The notes beneath the pieces were generated by a model. The model saw nothing but the letters and a program-made list of their open reading frames with translations. It was not told the DNA's origin and did no database searches. From CAWIUB01 sp963839175 (lineage in GTDB: Bacteria; Actinomycetota; Actinomycetes; Mycobacteriales; Jatrophihabitantaceae), in NCBI GenBank assembly GCA_963839175.1, contig CAWIUB010000030.1, positions 1 through 64,000 of the forward strand: DNA of 64,000 nucleotides. Reading direction: 5' to 3'. Below, one piece after another: positions 25,976 through 35,004 of this stretch. Numbering within the stretch: position 1 is the first letter of the stretch; every line of letters starts with the position of its first letter. Made by a program: the position numbers and the translations under genes.

Positions 25976-27613
25976 ATGAACCGCGAACCCGCAATCGAGC
26001 TGACCGAGATCGACCCGTCGCATCCGGACGGGCCGTGGGACCCGAACGTCCCCGTGGCGGACACGGCACACTGGGATCATCTGCCCGAGTCGCCGCCAGC
26101 GCCCTCTGGGGCGGCCCCGCCCGCGCCACCCGAGCCGACCACTAGCGCGCCGCGGCGTTTCCGGGTCCTGCCCCGCACGCTCACCAATCGCCTCGTTGCT
26201 GGCGTTGTCGCTCTCGTTGGCGTACTGGTGATCGCGACCGGCACAGCGACGTACGTGGCGCTGCACTCCTTCTTGTTCGACCGCCTTGACCAGCAGCTCA
26301 CCGCCACGGCGCGCCCGGAGTCTCTGGTCGGTCTGGTCAACCATCGATTCGGCGCGGGGTTCCAGGGTCCGCAGACCGTGTGGATTGCCGTCCTCGGGAC
26401 CACTGGTGCGTTACAGCCAGGTCAGCCCAGCGGACTGGGCATTGCACAGATCAATCTCAGCGCAGCTGATCGCGCGCGTCTTGCTGCCGGGACCGACAAG
26501 CCGATCAGCATCACCACGACCGATGGTGCGCACCTGCGGCTTGTGTCGGTGGCGAATCAGCTGAAGCAGCAGACAATCAGCGACCCGTCGACCGGCACGA
26601 CGACGTCTCAGGCCGTCACCGTGCTCGTCGGGCTCTCAACGAGTGAAGTCGACAAGACGCTGCATCGACTGCTGCTGATCGAGCTCGCGATCGGCGGGGG
26701 TGCGATCGTCATCGCCTTCCTGGCGACGAGCTACGGCGTCCGGCTCAGCCTTCGGCCGCTGCGCCGGGTGACCCGCACGGCGCAGGAGGTCACCGCCGAG
26801 CTCTCGCCCGTCGGCGCCGGCCTGGACCGGCGGGTGCCCGTCGCGTCATCCGAGGCCGACTCCGAGGCAGGACAGATGGCTGGGTCCGTCAACACACTGC
26901 TCGGCGCGGTCGAGACACAGTTCAAGGCACGGGTCGAGAGCGAAGAACGGATGCGGCAGTTCCTCGCTGACGCGTCGCATGAACTACGGACGCCGCTGAC
27001 CTCGATCCGCGGCTACGCCGAGCTCTCGCGGATGCGGCGGGCCAACGGCGAAGCGGCCGACGAGTCCGACACCTTGCATCGCATCGAGTTCGAGGGCACC
27101 CGGATGTCACGGCTCGTCGACGACCTGCTGATCCTGGCCCGCACCGACCAGGGGACGCCGCCGCAGCATGAACCGGTCGACGTCGGCGAGCTGATCGACG
27201 ACGCTATCGAGGGTGCCCGGGCGGCCTATCCGCACCGGCGTATTGACGCGACCGCCGCCAGCGGGCTGTCGGTATACGGCGACCAGGATCAACTGCTGCG
27301 TGTACTGCGCAACCTGATCACCAACGCTGCAGTGCATACCGACCCCGAGGGGCCGATCCACGTCTCGGGCACCGGGGAGGCGGACGGGATCGTGCTGCGA
27401 GTCATCGACGCAGGACCCGGCCTGCCGCCGGAGGAGGCCGCGCACGTTTTCGAAAGGTTCTGGCGGGCCGACAAGGCGCGCACCCGCGCCCGTGGCGGTT
27501 CGGGGCTGGGCCTGTCGATCGTTTCAGCGATCGTTGACGCCCACGGCGGCACCGTCTCGTTCGACAGTTCGGTCGAACGCGGCAGCACCGTCACGGTGCG
27601 ACTCCCCGGCTGA
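25976..27613 (+). CDS. Sensor histidine kinase
   Basis: Membrane sensor kinase of 545 residues. A long Pro-rich cytoplasmic N-terminus (about 60 residues) precedes TM1 (RLVAGVVALVGVLVIATGTA). An extracytoplasmic sensor domain of about 140 residues, TM2 (LLLIELAIGGGAIVIAFLAT) and a HAMP linker follow. The H-box is FLADASHELRTPLTSIRGYA, the N-box NLITNAAVHTDPEG, and G-boxes DAGPGLPPEEAAHVFERFWR and GGSGLGLSIVSAI. The architecture resembles TrcS. Pairs with the regulator directly upstream; the signal is unknown. Confidence 0.93.
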   Translation: MNREPAIELTEIDPSHPDGPWDPNVPVADTAHWDHLPESPPAPSGAAPPAPPEPTTSAPRRFRVLPRTLTNRLVAGVVALVGVLVIATGTATYVALHSFLFDRLDQQLTATARPESLVGLVNHRFGAGFQGPQTVWIAVLGTTGALQPGQPSGLGIAQINLSAADRARLAAGTDKPISITTTDGAHLRLVSVANQLKQQTISDPSTGTTTSQAVTVLVGLSTSEVDKTLHRLLLIELAIGGGAIVIAFLATSYGVRLSLRPLRRVTRTAQEVTAELSPVGAGLDRRVPVASSEADSEAGQMAGSVNTLLGAVETQFKARVESEERMRQFLADASHELRTPLTSIRGYAELSRMRRANGEAADESDTLHRIEFEGTRMSRLVDDLLILARTDQGTPPQHEPVDVGELIDDAIEGARAAYPHRRIDATAASGLSVYGDQDQLLRVLRNLITNAAVHTDPEGPIHVSGTGEADGIVLRVIDAGPGLPPEEAAHVFERFWRADKARTRARGGSGLGLSIVSAIVDAHGGTVSFDSSVERGSTVTVRLPG

Positions 27614-27627
27614 TCGCAGTGGAATCT

Positions 27628-27647
27628 GGCAGCAGACGCATGCTGCC
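27628..27647. terminator. Stem-loop between convergent genes
   Basis: GGCAGCA (27628-27634) and TGCTGCC (27641-27647) form a perfect 7-bp stem with a 6-nt loop. It lies between the convergent kinase and META-domain genes. There is no T run, as usual in high-GC actinomycetes. Probably a bidirectional terminator. Confidence 0.55.
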
Positions 27648-27649
27648 TG

Positions 27650-28009
27650 CTACGGATCTGGGGTAGCGACCAGCCGGGTCGTGGTGTGGCCGTCGTCCAG
27701 CAGCACGTCCGCCTGGTCAATCCGGACGGAAAGCGGCTTGCCAAGGACCCCGAGGACACGCTGTTCCTGCTCCATCGCCTCCGGCGGTCCGGCCATCCGC
27801 GTCGTCATCAGCGGACCGACGGTCAGCGTGTCGTCGACGAGCACGTAGCTGCCCCGGAACCGGTTCACTCCGGTACCGCCGTTGAGCGTGCCGTCGTCGA
27901 GGAAGGCGATCTCGGCCGGCGCCGATTCGGGCACCACGACTCCGGCGATCTCGGTCATCGACCAGGTGCCGACCAACGTCCCGACCAACTCGTCCATGGC
28001 GGCATCCAA
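27650..28009 (-). CDS. META domain-containing protein (HslJ-like)
   Basis: Small protein of 119 residues. LVGTLVGTWSMTEIAGVVVP, IAFLDDGTLNGGTGVNRFRG and LTVGPLMTTRMAGPPEAMEQ, EQRVLGVL are the strands of a META/HslJ domain, including the conserved GTGVNRFRGSY and TTRMAG motifs. No signal peptide is visible, unlike HslJ, so it may be cytoplasmic. ATG 28009 and ATG 27997 are both possible. It is transcribed against the his genes and diverges from hisI by 33 bp. Confidence 0.78.
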   Translation of the reverse strand: MDAAMDELVGTLVGTWSMTEIAGVVVPESAPAEIAFLDDGTLNGGTGVNRFRGSYVLVDDTLTVGPLMTTRMAGPPEAMEQEQRVLGVLGKPLSVRIDQADVLLDDGHTTTRLVATPDP

Positions 28010-28042
28010 GCACGCTTTGGGTGGACGGGCAGAATCTGTGTC

Positions 28043-28405
28043 ATGTCCGCCCGCGCACCCTCCGTTCTCGACCCGGCAATCGCCACGCGCCTCAAGCGCG
28101 ACGACGCCGGCCTGGTGGTGGCCGTGATCCAGCAGTACGACACCGCCGAGGTGCTGATGGTCGGCTGGATGGACGACGAGGCGCTACACCGCACGCTGAC
28201 CACCGGACGGGCCACGTATTGGTCCCGGTCCCGGCAGGCGTATTGGGTCAAGGGCGAGACGTCCGGCCACACCCAACACGTCAAGTCGGTGGCGTTGGAC
28301 TGCGACGCGGACGCGTTGTTGGTCAAGGTCGACCAGGTCGGCCCGGCCTGCCACACCGGCGACCGCACGTGCTTTGCCGCCGGACCCCTGGCGGTGAGCG
28401 GATGA
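28043..28405 (+). CDS. hisI: Phosphoribosyl-AMP cyclohydrolase
   Basis: Zinc enzyme opening the adenine ring of phosphoribosyl-AMP, third step of histidine synthesis. 120 residues, the short monofunctional form without the HisE domain. VAVIQQYDTAEVLMVGWMDD, YWSRSRQAYWVKGETSGHTQ and the metal-binding DCDAD...CHTGDRTCFA motifs are present. ATG 28043 gives the normal N-terminus. trpE follows after a 52-bp gap, as in mycobacteria. Confidence 0.96.
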   Translation: MSARAPSVLDPAIATRLKRDDAGLVVAVIQQYDTAEVLMVGWMDDEALHRTLTTGRATYWSRSRQAYWVKGETSGHTQHVKSVALDCDADALLVKVDQVGPACHTGDRTCFAAGPLAVSG

Positions 28406-28423
28406 GTTCCACCTCACAAAACC

Positions 28424-28442
28424 GCTCGCTACGCTCACGCTT
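28424..28442. repeat. CGCTC-rich REP-like sequence before trpE
   Basis: CCGCTCGCTACGCTCACGC in the hisI-trpE gap is the reverse-complement counterpart of the GAGCG-rich string before hisF. Short and possibly of no function. Confidence 0.3.
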
Positions 28443-28457
28443 GTGCGGGGGCCTCGA

Positions 28458-29963
28458 ATGAGGGCGTCGATCACCCGGGACCAGCTCACCCAATTCGCCA
28501 AGACGCAGAGGCTGGTACCGATCACCCGCACCCTGTTCGCCGACGCCGAGACGCCGGTTGGCGTATACCGCAAGCTCGCTGGCGGGCGGCCCGGAACGTT
28601 CCTGCTGGAGTCCGCGGAGCCGGGACGGTCGTTCTCGCGCTGGTCGTTCGTCGGGGTGAATGCCGTCGCCGCGTTGTCCGTGGCCGACGGCGACGCGGTA
28701 TGGAACGGTACCGTTCCGTCCGGGCTGCCGATGAGCGGTGATCCGCTGCGCGTCCTGGGCGAGGCGTGGCGCGCGGTCAAGGGGCCGCGGCTGGCCGGCC
28801 TGCCGCCGTTGACCGGGGGCTTCGTCGGCTACCTCGGCTATGACGTCGTGCGGCGCATCGAACGGCTGCCGGACAAGGCCGTCGACGATCTGGGCCTTCC
28901 GGAGCTGACGATGCTGCTGGTGACCGACCTGGCGGCCGTCGACCACCACGAATGCGCCATCGTGCTGATCGCCAACGCGCTCGTCGACCCGCAGATGGAC
29001 AGCGACGCTCTGGATGCGGCGTACGCCGACGCCCTCGGCCGCCTGGACGCGATGGCCCAGGCCCTGGCGACCCCGACCCCGCCGACGGTCGCGACCATTG
29101 CGTCGGCACCGCCGCGGCCGGCCGAGTCACGCACCCCGCCCAGCGAGTACCAACCCGCTGTGGAGCAGGCGCTCGAAGCGGTCCGGGCCGGAGAGGTGTT
29201 CCAGATCCAGGTCGGACAACGGTTCCGGGTCGAGACGAGCGCTGACCCGCTGGACGTCTACCGGGTGCTACGCACGTTGAATCCCTCGCCGTACATGTAC
29301 TTCCTGCGCCTGGACGGGCTGGACATCGTCGGCTCTAGCCCCGAGGCCCTGGTCACCGTCGCCGGCCGCCGAGCCGTGCTGCATCCGATTGCCGGGACCC
29401 GCAAGCGTGGCGACACCGCCGAGCGGGACGCGGCGTTGGCTGCCGAGCTGGTCAGCGATCCGAAGGAGCAAGCCGAGCACGTGATGCTCGTCGACCTCGC
29501 CCGCAACGACCTCGGCCGGGTGGCAGCTCCAGGGACGGTGGAGGTGGTCGAGTTCGGCGCCGTCGAGCGATACAGCCATGTGTGGCACATCGTGTCGACC
29601 GTCGAGAGCGACCTGGCCGACGGCATGGACGCGTTCGATGTGCTCACCGCGACGTTTCCGGCGGGGACGCTCACCGGGGCCCCGAAGGTGCGCGCCATGG
29701 AGCTGATCGACGAGCTGGAGCCCGTGCGCCGTGGCGTGTATGGAGGAGCGGTCGGCTATCTCGACGCAGCCGGTGACCTGGACATGGCGATCGCGATCCG
29801 CACGGCGGTCATGCGCGACGGCGCGGCGTACGTCCAGGCGTCGGCAGGCATCGTCGCCGACAGCGTCCCGGCGCTGGAAGAGCTGGAGACGCGCAACAAG
29901 GCGCGCGCCGTCCTGCAGGCCATCGCCACGGCCGAGACGCTCCGACCGGTCGCGCGACCATGA
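28458..29963 (+). CDS. trpE: Anthranilate synthase component I
   Basis: Chorismate-utilising subunit that makes anthranilate, 501 residues. The feedback-site motif LLESAEPGRSFSRWSFVGV is at about 45-63. The chorismate domain has FQIQVGQRFRVET, NPSPYMYFLRLDGLDIVGSS, PIAGTRKRG, EHVMLVDLARNDLGRVAAPG, and the C-terminal GTLTGAPKVRAMELIDELEP with YVQASAGIVADSVP. ATG 28458 follows GCGGGGGCC. The usual glutaminase gene trpG is not in this window. It overlaps the next gene by ATGA. Confidence 0.97.
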   Translation: MRASITRDQLTQFAKTQRLVPITRTLFADAETPVGVYRKLAGGRPGTFLLESAEPGRSFSRWSFVGVNAVAALSVADGDAVWNGTVPSGLPMSGDPLRVLGEAWRAVKGPRLAGLPPLTGGFVGYLGYDVVRRIERLPDKAVDDLGLPELTMLLVTDLAAVDHHECAIVLIANALVDPQMDSDALDAAYADALGRLDAMAQALATPTPPTVATIASAPPRPAESRTPPSEYQPAVEQALEAVRAGEVFQIQVGQRFRVETSADPLDVYRVLRTLNPSPYMYFLRLDGLDIVGSSPEALVTVAGRRAVLHPIAGTRKRGDTAERDAALAAELVSDPKEQAEHVMLVDLARNDLGRVAAPGTVEVVEFGAVERYSHVWHIVSTVESDLADGMDAFDVLTATFPAGTLTGAPKVRAMELIDELEPVRRGVYGGAVGYLDAAGDLDMAIAIRTAVMRDGAAYVQASAGIVADSVPALEELETRNKARAVLQAIATAETLRPVARP

Positions 29964-30565
29964 GCGGGCGCAGGCAGCTGACGCTGGCGCTGGTCGCCGA
30001 GACCGTGGGCGCTGCAGGCATGCTGCTGCTCGCCGGGCGGACCTGGCAGACGATCAGCGCACCGCGTCCGCGCCCACTCGCCGATCGGGTTCTCGATGTC
30101 AGCGGCCGGAGCCTGGAGCCTGCGATGTCCGCGCTGGCGCTGGTCGCGCTCGCTGGCGTCGTGGCGATCCTGGCGACGCGGGGGATCGCCCGGCGGGTCG
30201 TTGGTGCGCTCGTCGTGCTGACCGGCCTGGGGCTGACCTGGCGCGCGGTCACGGAGTTGGCCGCCGCCTCCCCGGGGCGCGCCCTGTCGCTGTTGCGTGA
30301 CGCGGACTCCGGCATAGGCCTGGACTCTTCGCGACCATTAGGCGGTCACGTCCACGCGGTGTGGCCAGTGTTGGCCCTGCTCGCCGCCCTGCTCGTGGTC
30401 GCGGCCGGGGCGGTGACGACGTGGCGCGGTCACACCTGGGTCGCGCTGTCCAACCGCTATGAAGCCCCCGCCACCCAGGGTCGGGCCGAGCGAGCCCAAG
30501 CCGACGCGACCCTGTGGAACGCCCTCGACAGGGGGGACGACCCCACCGCCCATACCGAATCCTGA
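29960..30565 (+). CDS. Trp biosynthesis-associated membrane protein (TIGR02234 family)
   Basis: Membrane protein of 201 residues found between trpE and trpC in actinobacteria. Four hydrophobic helices are visible: LTLALVAETVGAAGMLLLAG, MSALALVALAGVVAILATRG, VVGALVVLTGLGLTWRAV and VWPVLALLAALLVVAAGAVT. The family features are RTWQTI after helix 1 and W.ALSNRYEAP near the C-terminus. The function is unknown; tryptophan transport or sensing has been suggested only by context. ATGA overlap with trpE. Confidence 0.9.
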   Translation: MSGRRQLTLALVAETVGAAGMLLLAGRTWQTISAPRPRPLADRVLDVSGRSLEPAMSALALVALAGVVAILATRGIARRVVGALVVLTGLGLTWRAVTELAAASPGRALSLLRDADSGIGLDSSRPLGGHVHAVWPVLALLAALLVVAAGAVTTWRGHTWVALSNRYEAPATQGRAERAQADATLWNALDRGDDPTAHTES

Positions 30566-30622
30566 CTAGCAAGTGACCAGCCAGTGACCAGCTTCGCCCG
30601 GCGAGATGCGTAGATTCCAGGC

Positions 30623-31330
30623 GTGCCGCCCGATGACGCCACAGCTGCCACGCGTGGCCTCGTGCTGGTGGTCGAGGACGAGCCGGCCATCGCCGACCTG
30701 ATCCGCATGTACCTGGCGCGGTCCGGCTACGGCGTCCTGGTCGAGCGCGACGGTGAGCCGGCGCTCGCATCCATCCGCAAACTGCGGCCGGCAGCCGTCA
30801 TCCTGGACGTCGGCCTGCCGGGCATGGACGGTATCGAGGTATGCCGCCGGTTGCGCTCCGAGCAGGACTGGACGCCGGTGCTGTTCGTGACCGCACGCGA
30901 CGACGAGGTCGACCGCGTGGTGGGGCTCGAACTCGGTGCCGATGACTACATCACCAAGCCGTTCTCGCCGCGCGAGCTGGTGGCCCGGGTCACCGGCGTG
31001 CTGCGCCGCATCCACGGCGTGCCCGACGCCGGCAGTCCGCTCCAGGTCGGCGAGGTGCGGCTGGACCTCGGCGCGCGGCGGGCCTTCGCACAAGGCATCG
31101 AGATCGCCCTGACCGCCACCGAGTTCGGCCTGCTGGCCTACCTGATGCGACGCCCTGGCCGGGTATTCAGCCGCGAACAGTTGCTCAGCGCCGTATGGGG
31201 ATACGCCTCCACGTCCGGCACCCGTACGGTCGACGTGCACATCGCGCAGATCCGGGCGAAGCTCGGCGTGGCGAGCCCGGTGCGGACCGTGCGCGGTGTC
31301 GGGTACGCGGTCGATGCGCCCCGCAACTGA
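30623..31330 (+). CDS. OmpR-family response regulator (second system)
   Basis: Response regulator of 235 residues, GTG start. Receiver domain: VLVVEDEPAIADLIRMYLAR, phospho-Asp in VILDVGLPGMDG, and Lys in DDYITKPFSPRELVARV. Winged helix: IALTATEFGLLAYLMRRPGR, SAVWGYASTSGTRTVDVHIA and RTVRGVGYAVDAP. It overlaps the kinase gene by 17 bp. The pair lies between the TIGR02234 gene and trpC, separating trpE from trpCBA. It is clearly different in sequence from the system after hisF. Confidence 0.93.
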   Translation: MPPDDATAATRGLVLVVEDEPAIADLIRMYLARSGYGVLVERDGEPALASIRKLRPAAVILDVGLPGMDGIEVCRRLRSEQDWTPVLFVTARDDEVDRVVGLELGADDYITKPFSPRELVARVTGVLRRIHGVPDAGSPLQVGEVRLDLGARRAFAQGIEIALTATEFGLLAYLMRRPGRVFSREQLLSAVWGYASTSGTRTVDVHIAQIRAKLGVASPVRTVRGVGYAVDAPRN

Positions 31331-32729
31331 CCCGGCCGCCCGCCCGCCCGTGACGGCGCGCCGAGGTTCGCTGGCGCTGCGTATCTCACTGCTGGCGACG
31401 GCGGTTGCGGTCATCACCGCACTAGTCGCGGGCGGCATCGCGGCGATCCGCATCCGGCAGCAGAACGCGAGATCCGCCAGCCAAACGCTGTCCAAGCTGG
31501 CGGACGCCGCGAAAGCAACCGCGGACATCGGTGTCAACCCGCAGGCCGGCCAGGCGCGGGCCCGCCAGCTGCTGCGCGCCCTGGACATCGATTTCGCCTC
31601 GATGAACAGCGCTGGCGCCGTGAGCGCTGACAACCGCTTCGCGCGCGACGCTTTGACGCCGGGCGAGATCAGCACGGTACTGGCCGGCGGTTCGGTCTCC
31701 TCGCAGCGCACGGTCGACGGGCAGCGCGTGCTGATCGAGGCGCGCGGCACCCGGACCGGTGGGCTGGTCCTCGTGCAGCGCCGCGCCGCCGCCGTGGCGC
31801 TCGGCGACGCGGCGATCCGCGGACTGCTGATCGCCCTGCTCATTGCGGTGGCCATCGCGATCGGGTTGGGTCTGTTGGTCGCCTGGCGGCTGGCCCGCCC
31901 ACTGCGGCGCACTGCGGACGCGGCCCATGCACTCGCCAGCGGATACCGCGACGTAGCGGTGCCGCCCGAGGGGCCGGCCGAGGTGGCCGACGTCGCCGAC
32001 GCCGTGAACACCCTCGCGGTCAACCTGGCGCACTCCGAGGCGCGGCAGCGGGACTTTCTGATGTCCGTCTCACACGACCTGCGCACGCCGTTGACCGCGA
32101 TCACCGGCTATGCGGAATCGCTGGCCGACGGCGTCATCGCGCCCGACCAGACGGCGCAGGTCGGCGCGATCATGGTCGGCGAGTCGCAACGTCTCGAGCG
32201 CCTGGTCGCCGACCTGCTCGACCTCGCCCGGCTAGGCGCCCAGGACTTCCGCGTCGACATCGCCGACGTGGACGTCGTGCTGATCACGCGATCGGCGGCG
32301 GACGTGTGGGCGGCGCGGTGCGCAAGCGAAGGCGTGCGGTTCGTCCTCGAACTGCAGCCGTGGCCGCTCGTCGCCCGTACGGATGCGATCCGGCTGCGCC
32401 AGGTCTTGGACGGGCTGTTCGACAACGCGTTGCGGGTGACGCCGTCCGGCGCTGCGATCGTGCTCGCGGCGCGGCGCGAACCGCTCGCAGTACTCGTCGA
32501 AGTACGCGACGGCGGCCCGGGGCTCAGCGACGACGACCTCGCTGTGGCGTTCCAACGGTCCGCGCTCTACGACAGGTACCGCGGCGCGCGGCAGGTCGGC
32601 ACCGGACTGGGCCTGGCCATCGTGCACGGGCTGGTGACGCGCATCGGCGGCGGCATCGAGGCCGGGCATGCAGCGGAAGGCGGGGCGCGGTTCAGCATCC
32701 GGCTCCCTCCGGCCGACGTGTCCCGCTGA
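31314..32729 (+). CDS. Sensor histidine kinase (second system)
   Basis: Sensor kinase of about 471 residues. TM1 is LRISLLATAVAVITALVAGG, then an extracytoplasmic region of about 120 residues, TM2 GLLIALLIAVAIAIGLGLLV and a HAMP domain (RLARPLRRTADAAHALASGY). The H-box is FLMSVSHDLRTPLTAITGYA, the N-box GLFDNALRVTPSGA and the G-box DGGPGLSDDDLAVAFQRS with TGLGLAIVHGLV. ATG 31314 lies inside the regulator gene, a tight coupling. Signal unknown; it is not obviously related to tryptophan. Confidence 0.92.
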   Translation: MRPATDPAARPPVTARRGSLALRISLLATAVAVITALVAGGIAAIRIRQQNARSASQTLSKLADAAKATADIGVNPQAGQARARQLLRALDIDFASMNSAGAVSADNRFARDALTPGEISTVLAGGSVSSQRTVDGQRVLIEARGTRTGGLVLVQRRAAAVALGDAAIRGLLIALLIAVAIAIGLGLLVAWRLARPLRRTADAAHALASGYRDVAVPPEGPAEVADVADAVNTLAVNLAHSEARQRDFLMSVSHDLRTPLTAITGYAESLADGVIAPDQTAQVGAIMVGESQRLERLVADLLDLARLGAQDFRVDIADVDVVLITRSAADVWAARCASEGVRFVLELQPWPLVARTDAIRLRQVLDGLFDNALRVTPSGAAIVLAARREPLAVLVEVRDGGPGLSDDDLAVAFQRSALYDRYRGARQVGTGLGLAIVHGLVTRIGGGIEAGHAAEGGARFSIRLPPADVSR

Positions 32730-32823
32730 GCTCGCACCGCGTACCCCGGAGGCGGACCGCGCGACTGCGCTCGTTAGCATCGATGCGACTCATCAACGTC
32801 GTAGCTGGGAAGGCGGTACCCAC

Positions 32824-33645
32824 GTGGGCAGTGGCCCGAGCATTCTCGACGAGATCATCGCCGGGGTGCGCGCGGACGTCGCTGCCCGTCAGCTGGCGGT
32901 GCCGCTCGCCGACGTCAAGGCCCGCGCGTCCGACACGCCGCGAGCGTTGGATGCGCTCGCGGTGTTGCGCCAACCCGGGGTCGGGGTGATCGCCGAGGTC
33001 AAGCGGCGCAGCCCGTCCAAGGGACTTCTTGCGACCATCAACGACCCAGCCGACCTGGCGGTCGAGTACCAAGCCGGCGGGGCGCGAATCATCAGCGTGC
33101 TCACCGAACAGCGCCGTTTCGGCGGATCGCTCGACGACCTCGCGGCGGTGCGTGCCGCGGTGCACATTCCGGTCCTGCTTAAGGATTTCGTGGTCGGCTC
33201 GTATCAGGTGCACGAGGCGCGTGCCCACGGCGCAGACCTCGTGCTGCTCATCGTCGGCGCGCTCGAGCAGAACGCATTGATCGGCCTGCGCGAGCGGGTC
33301 GAGTCGCTCGGTATGAGGGCCCTGGTCGAGGTACACACCGAGGACGAGGCGTCCCGCGCCCTCGCTGCCGGGGCGAAGGTCATCGGTGTCAACGCCCGTG
33401 ACCTGCGGACCCTGCGGGTCGACCGCTCGGCGTTCGAGCGGATCGCCCCCGGCCTGCCGACGGACGTCGTCAAGATCGCCGAGTCGGGCGTGCGCGGTCC
33501 GCTGGACCTGATCGAATACGCGGCGTCGGGTGCCGACGCGGTCCTAGTCGGCGAAGGCCTCGTAACCAGGGATGATCCGCGCGCGGCAGTCGCCGAACTG
33601 GTCACCGCGGGCGCGCACCCGGCGACGCCGCGCGCGTCGCGATAG
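32824..33645 (+). CDS. trpC: Indole-3-glycerol phosphate synthase
   Basis: TIM-barrel enzyme of 273 residues closing the indole ring. SILDEIIAGVRADVAARQ, VIAEVKRRSPSKGLLA, LLKDFVVGSYQVHEARAHGA, LVEVHTEDEASRAL, VNARDLRTLRVD and KIAESGVRGPLDLIEY are all in family order, with catalytic Glu and Lys residues in EVKRRSPSKG and LKDFV. GTG 32824 lies after GGGAAGGCGG. A single-domain TrpC (no TrpF fusion). Confidence 0.97.
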   Translation: MGSGPSILDEIIAGVRADVAARQLAVPLADVKARASDTPRALDALAVLRQPGVGVIAEVKRRSPSKGLLATINDPADLAVEYQAGGARIISVLTEQRRFGGSLDDLAAVRAAVHIPVLLKDFVVGSYQVHEARAHGADLVLLIVGALEQNALIGLRERVESLGMRALVEVHTEDEASRALAAGAKVIGVNARDLRTLRVDRSAFERIAPGLPTDVVKIAESGVRGPLDLIEYAASGADAVLVGEGLVTRDDPRAAVAELVTAGAHPATPRASR

Positions 33646-33655
33646 GCTCACGGCC

Positions 33656-33688
33656 ATGCGGGTGCTTCTCGATCGATGGCAGGGCTGA
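33656..33688 (+). promoter_or_regulatory. Possible Trp-containing leader peptide between trpC and trpB
   Basis: A ten-codon reading frame, MRVLLDRWQG, lies in the 84-bp gap before trpB. Its Trp codon lies in ATGGC (33676-33680), which can pair with GCCAT either upstream (33653-33657) or downstream (33691-33695); these belong to a direct repeat ACGGCCATRCG. This resembles a small attenuation switch. Only one Trp codon is present and the spacing is short, so this is speculative. Confidence 0.25.
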
Positions 33689-33729
33689 CGGCCATACGTC
33701 CTGTCCCGTGCGCATCGGAGCTCCCCGCC

Positions 33730-35004
33730 ATGACCGTTAATCCCGCCGACCCACTCCCTGCGTTCCCTGACCTCACCGGCCACTTCGGCCCGTACGGCGG
33801 CCGGTTCGTCCCCGAGGCGCTCGTCGCCGCGATCGACGAGCTCACCGCCGCCTTCCACGCCACCGAGGCCGACCGGCAGTTCCGGGCCGAGCTGCAACGG
33901 TTGCTGCGCGACTACGCCGGGCGTCCGTCGCCGCTGACCGACGCGCTCCGGTTCGGTGCCGAGGCCGGCGGCGCACGCGTCCTGCTGAAGCGTGAGGACC
34001 TCAACCACACCGGCTCACACAAGATCAACAACGTGCTGGGCCAGGCACTGCTGACCAAACGCATCGGCAAGAAGCGGGTGATCGCCGAGACCGGGGCGGG
34101 GCAGCACGGCGTCGCGACAGCGACCGCTGCGGCGCTGATGGGCCTGGAATGTGTCGTCTACATGGGCGAGGAGGACACCCGCCGGCAGGCACTCAACGTC
34201 GCCCGGATGCGGCTGCTCGGCGCGAAGGTCGTGCCGGTGACCACTGGTTCGCGGACCTTGAAAGATGCGATCAACGAGGCGATGCGCGACTGGGTCACCA
34301 ACGTCGAGACGACGAACTACGTGTTCGGGACGGTGGCCGGGCCGCACCCGTTCCCGCTAATGGTGCGCGAGTACCAGCGGGTGATCGGTGACGAGGCCCG
34401 CGAGCAGGTGCTGGAGCGGGTCGGCCGGCTGCCCGACGTGGTGGCCGCATGCGTGGGTGGGGGGTCGAACGCGATCGGCATCTTCGCCGCGTTCATTCCG
34501 GATTCCTCCGTGCGGCTCGTGGGATTCGAGGCGGGCGGCGCCGGGGTGGACACCGGTCGGCACGCGGCGTCGATCACCGGGGGAGTGCCGGGCGTCCTGC
34601 ACGGTGCGCGTTCCTACCTGTTGCAGGACGAGAACGGGCAGACGATCGAGTCGCATTCGATCTCGGCGGGGCTGGACTACCCGGGCGTGGGTCCGGAGCA
34701 TTCCTACCTGCACGACATCGGGCGGGCCGAGTACCGGCCGATCACCGATGCGCAGGCGATGGACGCGTTCGCGCTGCTGTGCCGCACCGAGGGCATCATT
34801 CCGGCGATCGAGTCGGCGCATGCGCTGGCTGGTGCGCTTGACCTAGGGCGCGAGCTGGGGCCAGCCGGGGTGATCTTGGTGAACCTCTCCGGACGCGGCG
34901 ACAAGGATGTGGAGACCGCCTCGGCGTACTTCGGGCTCATCCCCACGGAATCGCCTGGAACGCGTGACGATTCCGCGGGGACCCCGAACGGGCTCACCAC
35001 ATGA
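33730..35004 (+). CDS. trpB: Tryptophan synthase beta chain
   Basis: PLP enzyme condensing indole and serine, about 424 residues. The Schiff-base lysine is in LNHTGSHKINNVLGQAL; GECGRG-like and serine-binding regions are ETGAGQHGVATATAAALMGL and VACVGGGSNAIGIFAAFIPD. The C-terminus has VNLSGRGDKDVETASAYFG. ATG 33730 gives MTVNPADPLPAFPDLTGHFG, the usual short N-terminus, with GGAG about 10 bp upstream. An ATG at 33676 in frame is less likely. ATGA overlap with trpA. Confidence 0.96.
   Translation: MTVNPADPLPAFPDLTGHFGPYGGRFVPEALVAAIDELTAAFHATEADRQFRAELQRLLRDYAGRPSPLTDALRFGAEAGGARVLLKREDLNHTGSHKINNVLGQALLTKRIGKKRVIAETGAGQHGVATATAAALMGLECVVYMGEEDTRRQALNVARMRLLGAKVVPVTTGSRTLKDAINEAMRDWVTNVETTNYVFGTVAGPHPFPLMVREYQRVIGDEAREQVLERVGRLPDVVAACVGGGSNAIGIFAAFIPDSSVRLVGFEAGGAGVDTGRHAASITGGVPGVLHGARSYLLQDENGQTIESHSISAGLDYPGVGPEHSYLHDIGRAEYRPITDAQAMDAFALLCRTEGIIPAIESAHALAGALDLGRELGPAGVILVNLSGRGDKDVETASAYFGLIPTESPGTRDDSAGTPNGLTT

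Noticed and set aside
28443..28460. GTG 28443 as trpE start
   Set aside because: ATG 28458 is closer to the family N-terminus and follows a G-rich site; the earlier start adds only MRGPR.
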